Of a DNA stretch of 64,000 bases, positions 12,651 to 24,708 are shown in pieces. The notes beneath the pieces were generated by a model. The model was given only the letters and a program-made list of their open reading frames with translations, had not been told where the DNA came from and searched no databases. Position numbers and translations under genes: made by a program. The stretch comes from Ophioceras dolichostomum (taxonomy: Eukaryota; Ascomycota; Sordariomycetes; Magnaporthales; Ophioceraceae): the NCBI GenBank assembly GCA_003049485.1, contig PYST01000131.1, positions 1-64,000 on the forward strand, given 5' to 3'. Position 1 is the stretch's first letter; each line of letters starts with the position of its first letter.

Positions 12651-13713
12651 GCATATCGGAATCGGTCCATACAAGAGGAAGGGATGGGCTGTTAGCACAA
12701 GGGCAACACAGATGCGCGATCTGTGTAGGTGGCTAGGCGCATTGGGCTAAGTCTGTCTGTCTGTTGGGGCTGTGACGAGGCGAACGGCTGGCCAGCCCTA
12801 TAGCCCTTGTGATGAACATATGCAGGACACGTCAACAGAGCAACAACGTTGTTAAATCTGCCAAGATGTGTAAAGTGCCGTTGAATTATTCCGTACTGCA
12901 GGTGGCGCTGCGGCAACCCAGGAATCTTCGGGCATCCGATCGCTGCGGAGTTGCGGGGGGCCCGGACAGGCTGCCCATGTCCATTCTATCATCCACAATA
13001 TCGGCCCCAAATTAACAGGCCAGACTCAGTCCCAGTGAGAGTAGTGAGTTATTTGAGGGCCACGGAAGAACGGAAAGAAACAACCGCTTCCCAAGCCCCT
13101 TGGTTCTGCCTTGTGACGGCCGTTTTCATCTTTGGGGGGTGCTTGGCGATGTTGGACAGATTTGGGGCCAAAAATCGGCATTAGAATGGGGGCCCTGCTC
13201 GGGTCCCGTTCGGAGCTCAAGAGCGCTTGAATTAGGAGCAGTCTATGCCACGACTTAGCACAAGGAGCTCCCACCCGCTTGAGCCAAAAGGACGAGAATA
13301 TCAAGTCTAACGACTTGATCTCTCTGGGAGCTCTATCAATTGGCTACGCACCTTTCGGTGACGGTTGCTATAATAGTAATGCACAAGAAGAGTTTAGTAG
13401 GTGAAGATGATGCTAAGGTATTTCGACAATGGAGCTCTCTTTCTCCTCTTCTTCCGACTCTCTCCCCCCATTCTCTTTTCCTCCGCATCCTTGTTCTAAC
13501 CTGGTGGACGTCCCCAGATCCTGCCTACAAGAACAACACAGAAGCCACAAGAGCAGTGAAAAGAGCGACAGCGTGTATGATGATACTCGACGGTGTTCGG
13601 GCGGATGAAGCCGCAGGGTTTGCTGTGATTTTTGGGGGTTTAAAAAAAATACTTGGTTAGATCGTGATCCACACACTAGGTAGGGTTCGAGAGGATTGGG
13701 GCTTTGGTGATGA
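12651..13713. other. Intergenic, no gene recognised
   Basis: No supportable coding region. I looked here for the missing 5' part of the HET relic on the minus strand and did not find its motifs. Confidence 0.5.
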
Positions 13714-16202
13714 TTATGATTGGGGGTGGACGGCCTCGTTTCCAGCAACCAGCACTCCGCCCTCCGGCCGCTCCTCCTCGCCAGCGAGTCGCCTCTCTGG
13801 CTGATAGCGGTGGCAGTAATAGTAGTGGCGGATGACGAGGATAAAGACGGTCAGGTGAAAGGCAGCAACCAGCACCACGACGCCGACTGTGATCGAGATC
13901 GCCAGGCCAGCGAGGCTCGACATGAAAGGGTGACTCTCCTTCCAGGGTACAAGACCCAAATAGACGCTCTCTAGTGACAAGTGGCCGTGACGGACGGATG
14001 TGGGATGGAGAGGAGAGTGATCGGTGACAGAATTGGGAGCGTTGCCAGTGCGGCAGGGAGAGTTGGAAGAGGGCAGAGAGGCGTCCCGGGGAGAACAGGC
14101 TGTGGAAGCGCGAGAGCGGGGAACAATGGGGGATAAGCTATATTTACCAGGAGTGGTCGTCGGGCATGAACGGTCAGAAGTGCTCGAGCCGTTAAGAAGA
14201 CGACCCAGCACCGGAGCTGAGCCGCCGCCGAGGGATTGGACACTCGGCTGGCTCCAGTTAGGATACAGGGAAAGTGGCGTGGTGCTGCTCAGGCTATCGA
14301 CGCGGTGCAGCAGGAATTCCATCTGCCGCCACGCCGCGGCGGCCTGGAAGGTCGGGACCATGTGGCCCGCGAGCGTAACGACGCACCACGTGAGCCCTCG
14401 CTCAGTGTGAGTGGTGCCCATCACACCGTGGCCACTCGCCGAGCCGACGTCCGGGTTCGGGTGGTGCGGCACGAAGAAAGGCGACTCCGGCATGGCCTGG
14501 AAACCCATGGCGCCGTTCCAGGTCATGTTTTGGATGGCCAGCAGCGTCCCGCCCATGATGAGCACCCAGTCGTGCGTGCCGTGGGAGATGATCACGTTAT
14601 TGGTGGCCTCGATGACGTGTGGGATTGCGCGCTCTCCCGTCGGAGGCGACTGGTCGAACCTACCGGCGAAGACGCGCCCGGATGCGCAGATTTCCCAATT
14701 GACGTCGAGGGGTGCGTGGATCACGCGTTTCACCTCTGGGCGGTTAAAGTACACCTGGATACCGGGAGCTAGGTACATGTCCGAGTAAGGGAAGCCGAGC
14801 ACGTCGTCGGGGACGGGGAGCAGCTGGGTGATCTGGTACAGGTTGAAGCCGGGGTTGATCTCGAGGGACGCCTCTAGCACCGCATCCCATACGGCGCAGT
14901 CGCTGTTAACAAGTGAGGCCCATCCAAGAACTGCTTCCACCCCCGGCAGGGCGTCGGCATGCGGCTGCGGTCCTGATGGCGGGAAGGTCAGGAACTTGTC
15001 CATATAGGCATCGTAGCCGCATGTCCGCGACATGTTGCGTAGCATGGCCATGGTCGTATCATTAAAGGGGAACGCTGGCCGCCAGAGTTCCACCGTGCTC
15101 ATGGCCGGGATCTGCTCGCCGATAACGTCGACTGAGATCACGGGGTCGTAGATTGACATCCCCTGTACGTCGAAGTAGCGCTTGTCATTGGCAGCGAGCA
15201 TGTTGCTGGCGATGTAAGGGCAGTACATCCCACTGATTCCCGATCCTCCTCGTCAAAGAGATGTGTCAGCTGCTTCTTCGTTCTATCCCGTGGTGAAATA
15301 GGTACCAGCAGCTAGAGTGGTAGGCGGGCAGGGCTGGAACTTGCGCGTATGATTCCCCAGTGATGTAGATCTTGTAGTCATGTAGACCGAACAAGTCGAC
15401 AAAGTTCTTCCAGAACCCCATGAACTGCTTGGCGAGTTGGTCCTCGTTCTGGATCGTTATTGGTCCCGTTGAGAAGCCTGTACCAATTGGCTGCTCGATC
15501 CACACGACGTTCGAGAGGTGATGCCAGCTCCATGGGTTTGGGCGAGGCTTGATGGCGCCAGTTGGCCAAAGGATTGGGCCATTTTCCTTGAAGAAGCCAT
15601 CGAACGACGAGCAGCCGGGCTGATAATGATGAAAGAAAAGTCATCACTTGTCAGTTCAACGACGAGGCTAAGAAAGGGCAGCTAGAGTTTCGTCACGACC
15701 ATACCCCTCCATTCAGCCAGATTACGATCTCCTTCGGCTCTCCAGCGACGGTGGTGGGCCAAAACCAGAAGAAGAGGTTTCCATCGGCGAGATTAGTACC
15801 GATTGGCAGCTGGCCAGCATAGGACTCGCCAGCATCAAAAGTCACGTCCGGAAGGGCGGAGCTGTTTACGGCGTAGCCTGGAGTAGACCATTCCGGCGCG
15901 AAAGTCAGCAACTCGATCGCCATTGGCCGACAGTTGGCGGCGCATGGGCTGGCTGACTTACTCGTGGTATTGGCGTTTGAGAATCTAGACTGTCGCTTGT
16001 CGAGAATTGGCGGCGCCTCTGAGAATCTTCGGTACTGCTCGTGGAGTTCGTGTTGACGCCGCTCCTCCTTCGCTTTCTCGAGCTTCCTCCGGAGCAACTC
16101 CCTCTCGAAGCCGGCTCGGCGTTTGAATTTGGGTGGTTCAAGCGCGTTCGCCAGCAGGGCAACTGACAGTGCCCAGACGAGCATTGCACGTACACCTTGC
16201 AT
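13714..16202 (-). CDS. Serine carboxypeptidase, peptidase family S10, membrane-anchored
   Basis: Exons (minus strand) 16202-15705, 15619-15345 and 15232-13714, 763 residues; an optional 48-base in-frame intron at 14147-14100 would give 747. Residues 1-21 look like a signal peptide. A charged, Lys/Arg/Glu-rich segment of about 50 residues follows, then the S10 domain: WLNGGPGCSS, the nucleophile motif GESYAG (Ser about 256), the aspartate in THDWVLIMGG (about 478) and the histidine in LAGHMVP (about 547). All three catalytic residues are present. After a Ser/Thr/Pro-rich stalk, a transmembrane segment (about 698-722) and a basic tail of about 40 residues recall Kex1-type enzymes. Expected role: removal of C-terminal residues from peptides in the secretory pathway or at the cell surface. 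The second intron starts with GC, not GT, and interrupts the GESYAG motif. The MFS gene lies 0.7 kb upstream on the same strand. Confidence 0.85.
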
Positions 16203-16912
16203 CGTGGCGTCGTGGCGGCAGAGAAGCTCTTGGTTGATAAAGTTACGCTAGGCACGGCACGGTAGAAGCGTGCAGTGAATGGCGGATGATTGATGATTCA
16301 GAAAGGTGAGGCTGTGGTCGTCGGAGGCCAAGCAATGGAGATGAAACACCACTGGATAGTAAGGAGAGGAGACAACCAGAAACTTGCTTGAGGCAAGCTT
16401 CTTTGCGGGGGAACTGCACGCTTTCGAACCCGATCTACAGCATGCCTAGTTTAGGTGATGTTGATCAGAGAGAACCGGATTCCGGGTTGGGATGCCGATC
16501 TCGACGATGACCCGTAAATATGACGATGAGGGTGGGTGGGATCGCGAGCCTTGAGCGGAAGATCGGCAGAGGGGAGGGCAGCCTGGAAAAACCCGACGCC
16601 CGACTTCAGCGGCTGCTCATCCCACGTACGACCTTCAGCCGCTCGGTATGTCGCGGGGTAGATCGCTCCTTCAGGTTGCGCTGCGCTCCTTCTCCGGGGG
16701 CTGATGCGTATCGTGCAATTTCGTCCCGTCTCCAAATGAGGAAGCTGGGATCCCGACAGTGGTGAGTCAGTGAAACGGCAGGACTATTGGGCCTGCGGGG
16801 GGGGGGGCTTTCAAACAAGCGAGTAAGGCCCTGCCAGCGCAGCTTCATCTTGACCACAACATGATCCTGTCATAATTTTGTCTCTTGTTTTTCGGCGCCT
16901 ACCGGGTCGTTT
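16203..16912. other. Spacer between carboxypeptidase and MFS genes
   Basis: Probable promoter of the carboxypeptidase and 3' flank of the transporter. No gene seen. A run of eleven G lies near 16797-16807. The sequence near 16420, which recalls a tRNA B-box, does not fold as a tRNA. Confidence 0.6.
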
Positions 16913-18963
16913 CTACTCTTTTTCTTGTTTTACATGCGCGTCACCGGTTGGTCCTGCGTCCAGTACCATCTCACTCGACTGACCCTCCAAATCTTCACCT
17001 GCCGCCGTCCGCGTCAACGGCTTCTCGTCTCGTCTCGGAGACCAGCCGCCGCCCCAACCGAACCAGCCCTTCTCGCGGGGACCTCGCACAAGACAGACGA
17101 CCATCGCAAATCCCAAAAATCCCACTAATCAATGGGTGCGCACAATATATCAGCATATGGTACTGCGTACACGATGTTTTCGGTCGTGGCTGGGCGAGTC
17201 TGGAATTCCAAGAAGTGGGAAAACAAAGGAGGGGGGTTGTGACGGGGAGAACTGGTACTCACGACTGCAACTCCCGCTCCATCTCCAGCCACCTTGAGCA
17301 TATAGCCTATTTCCGACCGCCGTACCGGTAAGCTGCCCACAGAAGGCAGCGAGCATAAACGCCGTGTTCACCCGATTGCCGGCACGAGGGTTGATGCCGT
17401 AGATGGCGGTGCGCATCGAGATGTTGGTCGCCTGGTTGCCCACGTCGTTGAGTATCGCCTGCACGATCGGACCCGCCACCGTGAAAGTCCCCGTGAAGGT
17501 GCCAATGGCGACGCCCACGAAATTAACGCAGATGCCGCCAACCACGGGGACGAGGGGCACGAGGCGGTCGAGGACCAGCCGGCCGAAGGGAGGGCCCCAG
17601 ACGATGACGAAGAAACCGATCAGGCCGAACAGGCCGATGGCGAGCGACGAGTACTGGAACGGGGGGGACGAGAGGAGGAAGGACAGCGTAGTCCAGTACG
17701 ACGTGAACACGGCGCTCATGCAGAATGCGATGAGACACGCCTGCACCAGTGTGGGCTCGCTCACGAGGATCGTGGCGATGCTCCAGAGCACACGGGGGTA
17801 GCTCAGCCTCCCTTCTGGGTTCTTGGACGGGTAGCCCGGCATGAAGAGGTACAGCGTCACGAGCACCGCATGCTGCAAGCCGAAGCCGACCCAGTAGATG
17901 TTGCGCCAGTGCGTGTAGTTCGCGATGATCCCCGAGAGGACCCGAGCCAACATCACCCCCAGAGACAGGCCCGCGACCGTGATCGAAAGGGCGCTGGCCC
18001 GGCGGTGCGGTTCGGCCAGATCACTGACGAGCGGGAGCATCAGCTGCGGCGTCACCGTCGTGAAGCCGCAGATGAATGAGATGGCCATGAATACTTCGAA
18101 GTTCGGGGTCAGGCACAGACCCAGCCACTGTTATTCAGCAGCGTGTCAGTATAATACCGTCGTCAAGAGAGAGAGACGCAGGCAAGAGGCATGCAGACGC
18201 ACCATCATCGCAGTGAAGGCCATCAAGCACAGGATGAACGGTCTCCTCTCGAAGACATCACCAAGTGGGCATATCAACAGCAGACCGCTCGCATAGCCCG
18301 CCTGCATCAGCGTCGCCACGGAAGCAGCCCTCTCGAAGCTGACGTCAAAGGTTTCAGCCATCTTATACAGCACCGGTTGGTTGTAGTATAGATTTGCTAC
18401 TGTGACCATGCCCGCCTAGGGGCGGTCAAACGAAGGGGTTGGCAGAACTGACTGTTAGCACATCGCTCGCTGGCTTGACCACAACCGCCTTGTGTCATAT
18501 TTTGATGTGGCTGTTGGCTTAAACTCACGGCAGAGAAAAGAAGATTCAGCCCTGTTGTAAACTTGGGCGGGTTTTCAGAGTCATATCGAGTCCTCTTCGG
18601 GGACCAGCCCTCCACGCGGCGTCCGAGCCCTCTTTGGAAACGCCTCCATCTCAATATCGTAGTGGGATCCCTGTCGCTCGTCTGGTCGTCCGCCGTGGTC
18701 TTTCCTTCGAGGGCGACAGTGGCTAATGCACCGGCAACAGCCTTCTCATTTCGTCCCGTACCACCTGCAGCAGGGGGCAGCTCGTCCCGTGGCTCCGTCG
18801 CCGGACCAAGAGACTCTTTCCCGCCTGAGCCACCACCACCCGCCGCCACAACGGAGGATGAGGATGGTCGTGAGCTTTCAGAAGTCCTCGAAGAGTGTTT
18901 TTCTATATCGCTTTCTCCCCCTTTCGCCTCCGGAATACTGGTAGTCTCTCTGGTATGGGCCAT
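16913..18963 (-). CDS. Major facilitator superfamily transporter
   Basis: Exons (minus strand) 18963-18529, 18415-18203, 18127-17263 and 17124-16913; phases join to 574 residues. A Ser/Gly-rich cytosolic N-terminus of about 140 residues precedes the membrane core. The core opens with TVANLYYNQPVLYKMAE and ATLMQAGYASGLLLICPLGD, and continues with VFERRPFIL (the conserved loop 2-3), SALSITVAGLSLGVMLARVL (motif C-like) and NVGN-type helices. The last helix GFLGFAMVVCLVRGPRE lies on the fourth exon; joining it needs the 138-base intron 17262-17125 (GTGAGT...TTAG). The long N-terminus is unusual for this kind of exporter-like MFS protein. Substrate cannot be read from sequence; drug, metabolite or peptide export are all possible. 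It lies between the carboxypeptidase and the Zn2Cys6 regulator, all on one strand. Confidence 0.87.
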
Positions 18964-19765
18964 CCCGTCGTGTCGGTACCAGCTGGTTTACCTTGCTGGT
19001 CGGCGCAGTGGAGGGGAGGCCTTCTGAAGAGGGGAAACCCAATTACTCCCGGAGTACCTTCGCCGCCGACTCGGTGCCGGAAACCAAAAAGCAAAGAACA
19101 CCGCGAACAGGAATACGACAGCCCCCTAATGTACCGGTAGGATTTGTGGACAAGTGACTCTAGAATGATTTATCACCTTTTGGTTCAAAATTTAGACTGA
19201 TAGGTCCACCGTCTCGATAACAATGGTTGGGCATTAGTCGCGGAAGATCTAATATCACAACCCCTAACATCTTCGGAGTTCGGGCCTCGGGAACACTGGT
19301 GCGAGAGAGAGAGGGGAAAGTATGCCCCGAGTCATCCATCACAAGGCCGGATTGTTTCCCGTGCATGTTCGCACCGCATCAGGAAGGAAGCCGATGTCGC
19401 AATTGTCCTTCGGCAGGTGCTGCTGCTGCTGTGGTTGCTGTGGTTGCTGCTCTGTGGGCAAATTTGTTCAGAAGCCGGATCTAGCGCGGGGATTGATGAC
19501 GAAAGTTGATCGAGATCTTTCTTATCTGCACGCAGCATACACGAACGCATGAGCACAGGAGCTCCTGCCACTAGTGACGGCTGACACTTAAAAGCCGGCT
19601 AGCACGCTGAACGCAACAACGGCCAGCATTAGTAAATGGAAGGTGAGACTGGACGTCTGGTGCTTCATTTCCCAGCGAGCACTGTTTGTGGATCTACCTC
19701 AAGGTACTGTGACAAAGTTATTGACTCGGCGAAGTTTCGATTCGGGAGCTGATCCGGTCGACTGA
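18964..19765. other. Spacer upstream of the MFS gene
   Basis: Probable MFS promoter plus the 3' flank of the Zn2Cys6 regulator. It holds a TGCTGC/TGTGGT microsatellite near 19418-19451; no gene seen. Confidence 0.6.
19418..19451. repeat. TGC/TGTGGT triplet-type microsatellite
   Basis: GCTGCTGCTGCTG followed by two TGTGGTTGC-like units, noncoding. Confidence 0.7.
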
Positions 19766-22745
19766 TCAATCATAAGCATTCTTCCCATCATCACGACCGC
19801 CTCGAAGCCACCGCTGGAGCGCCAGGCCCCTCTTCATAGTCTCGTCGCAAAGACTCCAGTCCTCAATCGCCATCTGCATGAACCCGATCTGGAGGATCGA
19901 CTTGGCGAAGCCGCAGTGCGGCCTCAGGTGCGCCATGGCGATGACCTCCTTGGGATCATCGAACAACGGATCAACAACCATGGCTTCTTCTTTTTCTTCC
20001 CCAGCTTTATCTCCTCCCATCTCCTCATCTTGTTGGTTGCCCCTGCCTCTCAAGAGCTGAACGGTCTCGCCACTACTACGCCCCGAGGAGGAGCCACCGT
20101 CCGATGTTGACGGAGGGCCCTTACCGTTACCACCACCGCCACCAGCTTCCTCGCCGCCGCCGATCTTCTTTCCTTTCTCCTTCCGACTCGGGGTCTGAGT
20201 ATTGTTGCCGTTGCCGTTGCTGCCTTTCCTCTTCCTCCTAGCCTTAGGTGGGAACTGTATCCTGCTCATGACCGGCATGATGGACATGACAATGAACAGA
20301 AACACCCCGATGATCCCCCTCCATCTGCCCAGCGGGATCCGCCACGTCGCGCCCAGGACCGCCAGCGCCTCCGACGGTAGGCACACGGCGCTGAAGGGCT
20401 GCCGCCGCGAGATTGCTCGGGCGTACAGCGTCGCTGCCAGTCGGACGCCGACGTAAAGCGGGTCTTGCGGCTGCGGCTGCGGCTGCTGATGCTGTAGACG
20501 GGGTCCGCCGTCGCGGAGGTCGGGGTTGGGGCGGGACTTGGCCCTGCCTTCCCCAGATTCTGCGGCTGCTGTTGCTCCTGGTTTGGTTGGACCACCTGTC
20601 GGTTGGGGGCGAGGCGTTCCGGGAGGCGAGGTTTCGGAGCTGGCGCCGGTGACGGCGGGCGATGACATGGAGACTTCGTCTAGTGCCGCTGAGGGGGTGG
20701 TGCCCCTTGAAGAGGACGTGTACGACGGGTAGTCCGGCAGGAGGGAGTGCGGCTTCGCGTCCGACTCCGGCATGCTCGCTGGGGAGCGGGCGCTGGCAGC
20801 ACCGGCACTAGGATTATTAGGACCTAAATCCAGCCGTGCTGACGACGCAGAGGCAGACGCAGAAGCCGCGGCAGTATTGGTGCAAGATGCCTCTTCCGCC
20901 TCCAACGCTGCGTCCTCCGTCGGCGGCCCACCCGGTGTTTCGGCGTTCAGTCTGCAGATGCGATCGTGGATCCACACCGCCGTTGACCGGATCTTCCTAG
21001 TGGCTTGCTCTGCGGAGGACGGATCTTGCCCTTTGTCTCCCTCGGCGTCCTTGAGTGGGCTCAAAGCGAGATTTATCAGGAACCGAATGTCGTCAAGGAT
21101 GGAGGCCGTGGCCGGATGGAGCTGGAGGGCCTCCTCGCACGCTTTGAAAGACACTGGCAGCGAGACCAACGGCGAGTTGTGCCGGACCTTGAAGTGCTCC
21201 GATGGCCGCTCCTGATAGTCGAAGTCGAACTCCGGGCCCTTTTCCATCGTCGGCGTTTTCTCGAGGGCCATTGCGATAGCGCGGTCATCCCTGTTGCCGC
21301 GTATCATCAGCCGCCATCCTATCGAACGTTCTTCATCGTCCCATCCCTCCCCAAAGTCAGGTGCCGGCTCTCAGCTCGCTCATTAATTTACTTACACGAG
21401 AGCAACTTTGGTCACTAGCGCCCCGACGCCCACGGCCGGGAACCCGCCACGGAGCTTGACCATCTCCCGGAGGCCCTTGAGGTGGGCCTGCACGACCTCG
21501 GGCTCGCCGAAGAACCATTCGATCGAGATGAACTGCACCACGCCGCCCATGACCTCGTCGCTGATCCATTTCTCCGACCGGAGGTTCTCGTTCAGCGCCG
21601 CGATCGCCTGCCCCTTAACGCGCATGGTCGAGCTCTGGTCGATGAAGCGCCGCTCCGCCAGGGACCGCGCCGAGATGTACAGGGACGTCCTGGCCAGCAG
21701 GGGCGACTGCATGCACCACGGCACATAGCTCGTGACGAAAGGGTTATCATGGTCTGGCTCGCCGTCGAAGGAGCCCTTGAACCGGTACAATAGCTCTGGG
21801 ACTGTTTTTTTGTTGTTGGCGTTGGTAGGTCGGACGCGTCAGTTAGTAGTACTTCTTCCACTACAGCAGGCAGACCGCACGACACTTGAGAGACAACATA
21901 CGGGGCGGAAAGCGCGGGTTTGGGGGGCAGGCTGTGCATAAAACAACTGTTGGTGACACTCGACTAACATGTGAAAACCAGCATCGCATTCTGCTTCGTG
22001 GGCTCGATGGGGAGGTGACTGATGCTCTGAACAGGGCCTGAGAGGTGGCACTGATAGACGACTGAGTCGAGCCCGAAGGCAGCGGTCGCGGCAGCAGTCA
22101 TGGCAGCGACTCCGGGAGATCCCCTAGCCTTGGACCGCCCGGCAGCACGGGACGGCCCGTAATGCGAACCGACAACAACAGGGTGTGAACCGGCGGAGGT
22201 CAACAGTGGTGGCGCATCGAGTGCGGGGGTGGCTTGCAGGGGGCCAGCTCGGCCGGGTGCTCTTGATTTGCTGCTGCTGCCGGTGCCGGGGACGAGGCCT
22301 TCGGCAGCAGGCCATGCAGAACGTCGCCCAGCTGACGACGGCCCGGCAGCACCTGGCGTCGCCGGTGGTCGGGGCGTGGTAGTGTTGGGTTGGCTGTCGC
22401 CGTCTAAATTGGCAACGAAGGCCGGTATCGATTCCGCTTTCCGCGGCCCGTACTCGCATACGGGCTCCGGGAAGCGCCGCTTGCAGTTACTACATGGCTG
22501 CCCTTGGTTGCACTGTCGATGGAAAATAGACAGAGAGGTGTCGGTTAGGCGTCGGAGTTGGAGAAGAGAGGCGAAATGGGTTTATGATGGTGGCACACAC
22601 ATACCCTCTGCTTCCGCCTTCGACACTCAGTGCACGAAGTGGCAGTTCTCTCGGATCTCCTCCGCTTTGGCGCCACTGGTGGCTGCTGTTGCTGACGAAC
22701 GTGATGTTGATAAGCGTCAGCTTGATGCTGCTGGTCGACCTGCAT
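19766..22745 (-). CDS. Zn2Cys6 transcription factor with fungal-specific domain
   Basis: Exons (minus strand) 22745-22605, 22512-21969, 21801-21396 and 21290-19766, 871 residues. A Gln/His-rich start and the basic KRRRSER lead into the binuclear cluster C38-x2-C41-x6-C48-x5-C54-x2-C57-x8-C66. Intron 1 (GTATGT...ACAG) falls just before C48, so the finger needs splicing to form. A Pro/Ser-rich linker follows. The regulatory domain shows NPFVTSYVPWCMQSPLL, VKGQAIAALNENLRS, VVQFISIEWFFGEPEVVQAH and GLREMVKLRGGF, as in the fungal-specific factor 2 family. The C-terminal exon carries long Ser/Pro, Ala/Ser and Gly/Lys-rich inserts, including PQPQPQ and a Glu-rich run, and ends with a conserved-looking IGFMQMAIEDWSL segment. 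Expected role: nuclear DNA-binding regulator, perhaps of adjacent genes. The donor of intron 2 (GTTAGT) is my least certain junction. Confidence 0.85.
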
Positions 22746-23765
22746 GGCTGGTTCCAACTCTGGACCAAAAAACACCCGAGGCTACATGAAGAAAATTTAC
22801 ACAATCATCGGATCGCATGTGAGCAAGGGAGAAAAGAAAAGTCATCATTTTCTTGGCGTGGTTCGGATGAGGAAGAGGGGGGGTGCAAGGGGCGCTTGTT
22901 GGGGCGTTTTTTCCCTCTTATAAAACGCGGGGGAGTGGGCAAGCTAGCCGAAGAGCCGCCGAGGGCATTTTTGCACGGATTTTTGCAGGGAACTTTTTTC
23001 CTTTTTCATTGCAAGGGAGCGTGGTCCTTTACACGTGGGACGGCGCAGAGGTGTGTCCCCTGGGAAGGAAGCGGAAGCCAGCCCACACCAGCCCAAGCCA
23101 GCCCAAGCCAGCCTACGGACGCGGCCGATGGAGCCGGCGGTCTAGCTTCCGTGCTAGCGACTAGGACCATCGCCCTGGAACCGGCACCAGGTCAGCCGCT
23201 TCGGCATCTGGTCCAATCAGCAATTGCTATAAGAGCAAGTTTGCGCTAATGGTCGCATTTTTGTGTCACAGAACAGGATTCTCCCCCCTCTCCTCCCTTC
23301 TCCTCCTCCCTGATCCCGCATAATGGTTGTTTTTGCTTTTGTTCACCTCGCAGGGCATACCCAATCTGGGCACATCTTTCATCAGTCACGTGGCTCACCC
23401 ACGTGTCAACAACTTACAACAAGAAGGCCTCCGCTTGGCCATCAAACATGAATCGGCAATCGACAATGGGGATCTCTTCGTAAAGTCATTGTGCAAAACC
23501 TTTGTTGTGCAGGTGTGTTACTACTAACATAGGACCATTTTCGGCGATATGAAAGTTGAAACAAAGCATCATTGTCATCACCATTCTTCGATGGTTGAAG
23601 AAAGAAAGCCCGCCTTGGCGAGACCAGCCCTATATGATGCGCTCGCCTCTCTCCGTCGAGCCTGGGAGAACCTTGTCTCGCTCTTAATTTCTTTCGGACT
23701 GAACCCCGAAGACGACGGCAGTTGCAACAACAACACCTGGAACATCCTAGCATGTATGCGCGGCC
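22746..23765. other. Divergent intergenic region
   Basis: Lies between the minus-strand regulator and the plus-strand small protein, so it probably holds both promoters. The tandem CCAGCCCA-type repeat near 23079-23111 is the only repeat I noticed. No gene supported. Confidence 0.6.
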
Positions 23766-24251
23766 ATGACCAAGACAGTCAAGTCAAAACGTCCGAAGCC
23801 GAACAAGAACGGCAAGCCCTCGGGCCGGCCGATGGACGACCCGGAGGAGGAGCGGGAGCGCCTGCAATACCTGTGGATTCACAGCGCCGACAACGTACCG
23901 GAGCACTGCATCTGCTCCTACTGCGGCTACCCTGAGAACAAGGCCTACGTCAACAGGTGCATGAACGGTTACAAGAGCGGCTCAGATGCGGATGCTAACG
24001 AGGAGCAGCAGCAGCAACAGGGCGAGATGAAGACCGAGTCGACCGACGCCAAGTCAAAGGACGACGGCAAGCATCCCAAGCTGAAGCGAGTGAGCGCCAT
24101 CCTTCAAGCTCCTGTAAAGTGGGTGAGGAAGGCCAGCCACACTGACCCTCCTCCCTCAGAGCCCTCGCCTCCTCAGTCGCCTGAATCTCTAGGCCCTCCC
24201 CCAGGCGGCCCGAACTACGTCTCCTACACTTTCCGCAGAGCTGAGACTTAA
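23766..24251 (+). CDS. Small basic protein of unknown function
   Basis: A single open frame of 161 residues from ATG 23766. I do not recognise the family. It opens with a basic segment (TKTVKSKRPKPNKNGKPS), then an acidic-helical one (DDPEEERERLQYLWIHSAD). A cysteine patch follows, CICSYCGYPENKAYVNRC, with four cysteines that could bind a metal or form disulfides. The second half is charged and then Pro/Ser-rich (DPPPSEPSPPQSPESLGPPP) and looks disordered. There is no signal peptide or membrane segment. The composition and defined cysteine patch make coding plausible, but a missed upstream exon is possible. Confidence 0.5.
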   Translation: MTKTVKSKRPKPNKNGKPSGRPMDDPEEERERLQYLWIHSADNVPEHCICSYCGYPENKAYVNRCMNGYKSGSDADANEEQQQQQGEMKTESTDAKSKDDGKHPKLKRVSAILQAPVKWVRKASHTDPPPSEPSPPQSPESLGPPPGGPNYVSYTFRRAET

Positions 24252-24708
24252 CTCTGCCAGGCGTAGATAGTTATTTCCCGATCTGCAAATCTGCCACAGT
24301 CGTTGCCCATGACAGACCACACACACACTCGCTGCCCACCAGTACTCAGCACACATTCGTTGCCCATCTCGGAGCTTGCTGACTGACCTTACGACACCTA
24401 TTAATATATCTATCTGTTTACTTACCACCGCGTTGTTACCATGTTTTGTTTCTACTTTTCTAAGCTTTTCTTCAAGGATTAGTGCTTCTTGTTAGGCTCA
24501 TAGGATACGTTTTCCTTTGGATAGGAACCAAATATGCTTCAGATATCCGGAAGTAATGGAAACAGCGATGGCTAACGACGACATAATCTACAAGAAATCC
24601 AGCAGAGCATCTATCCCACTTTTAGCCAGCAACCTTTGCCCTCAGAAGAGGCTCATCTCTCTCTTCAGACAGACACGTCGTCGGCCACTTCATCGCCTCA
24701 TAGTCCCT
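24252..24708. other. Convergent 3' region
   Basis: Between the 3' ends of the plus-strand small protein and the minus-strand amidoligase; probably both 3' UTRs. Nothing else seen. Confidence 0.6.

Noticed and set aside
16400..16480. Possible tRNA on the minus strand (B-box-like GGGTTCGAAAG)
   Set aside because: No acceptor, D or anticodon stem can be folded around it.
22584..23249. 221-codon plus-strand frame opposite the Zn2Cys6 exon
   Set aside because: Overlaps the zinc-cluster exon on the other strand; no domain.
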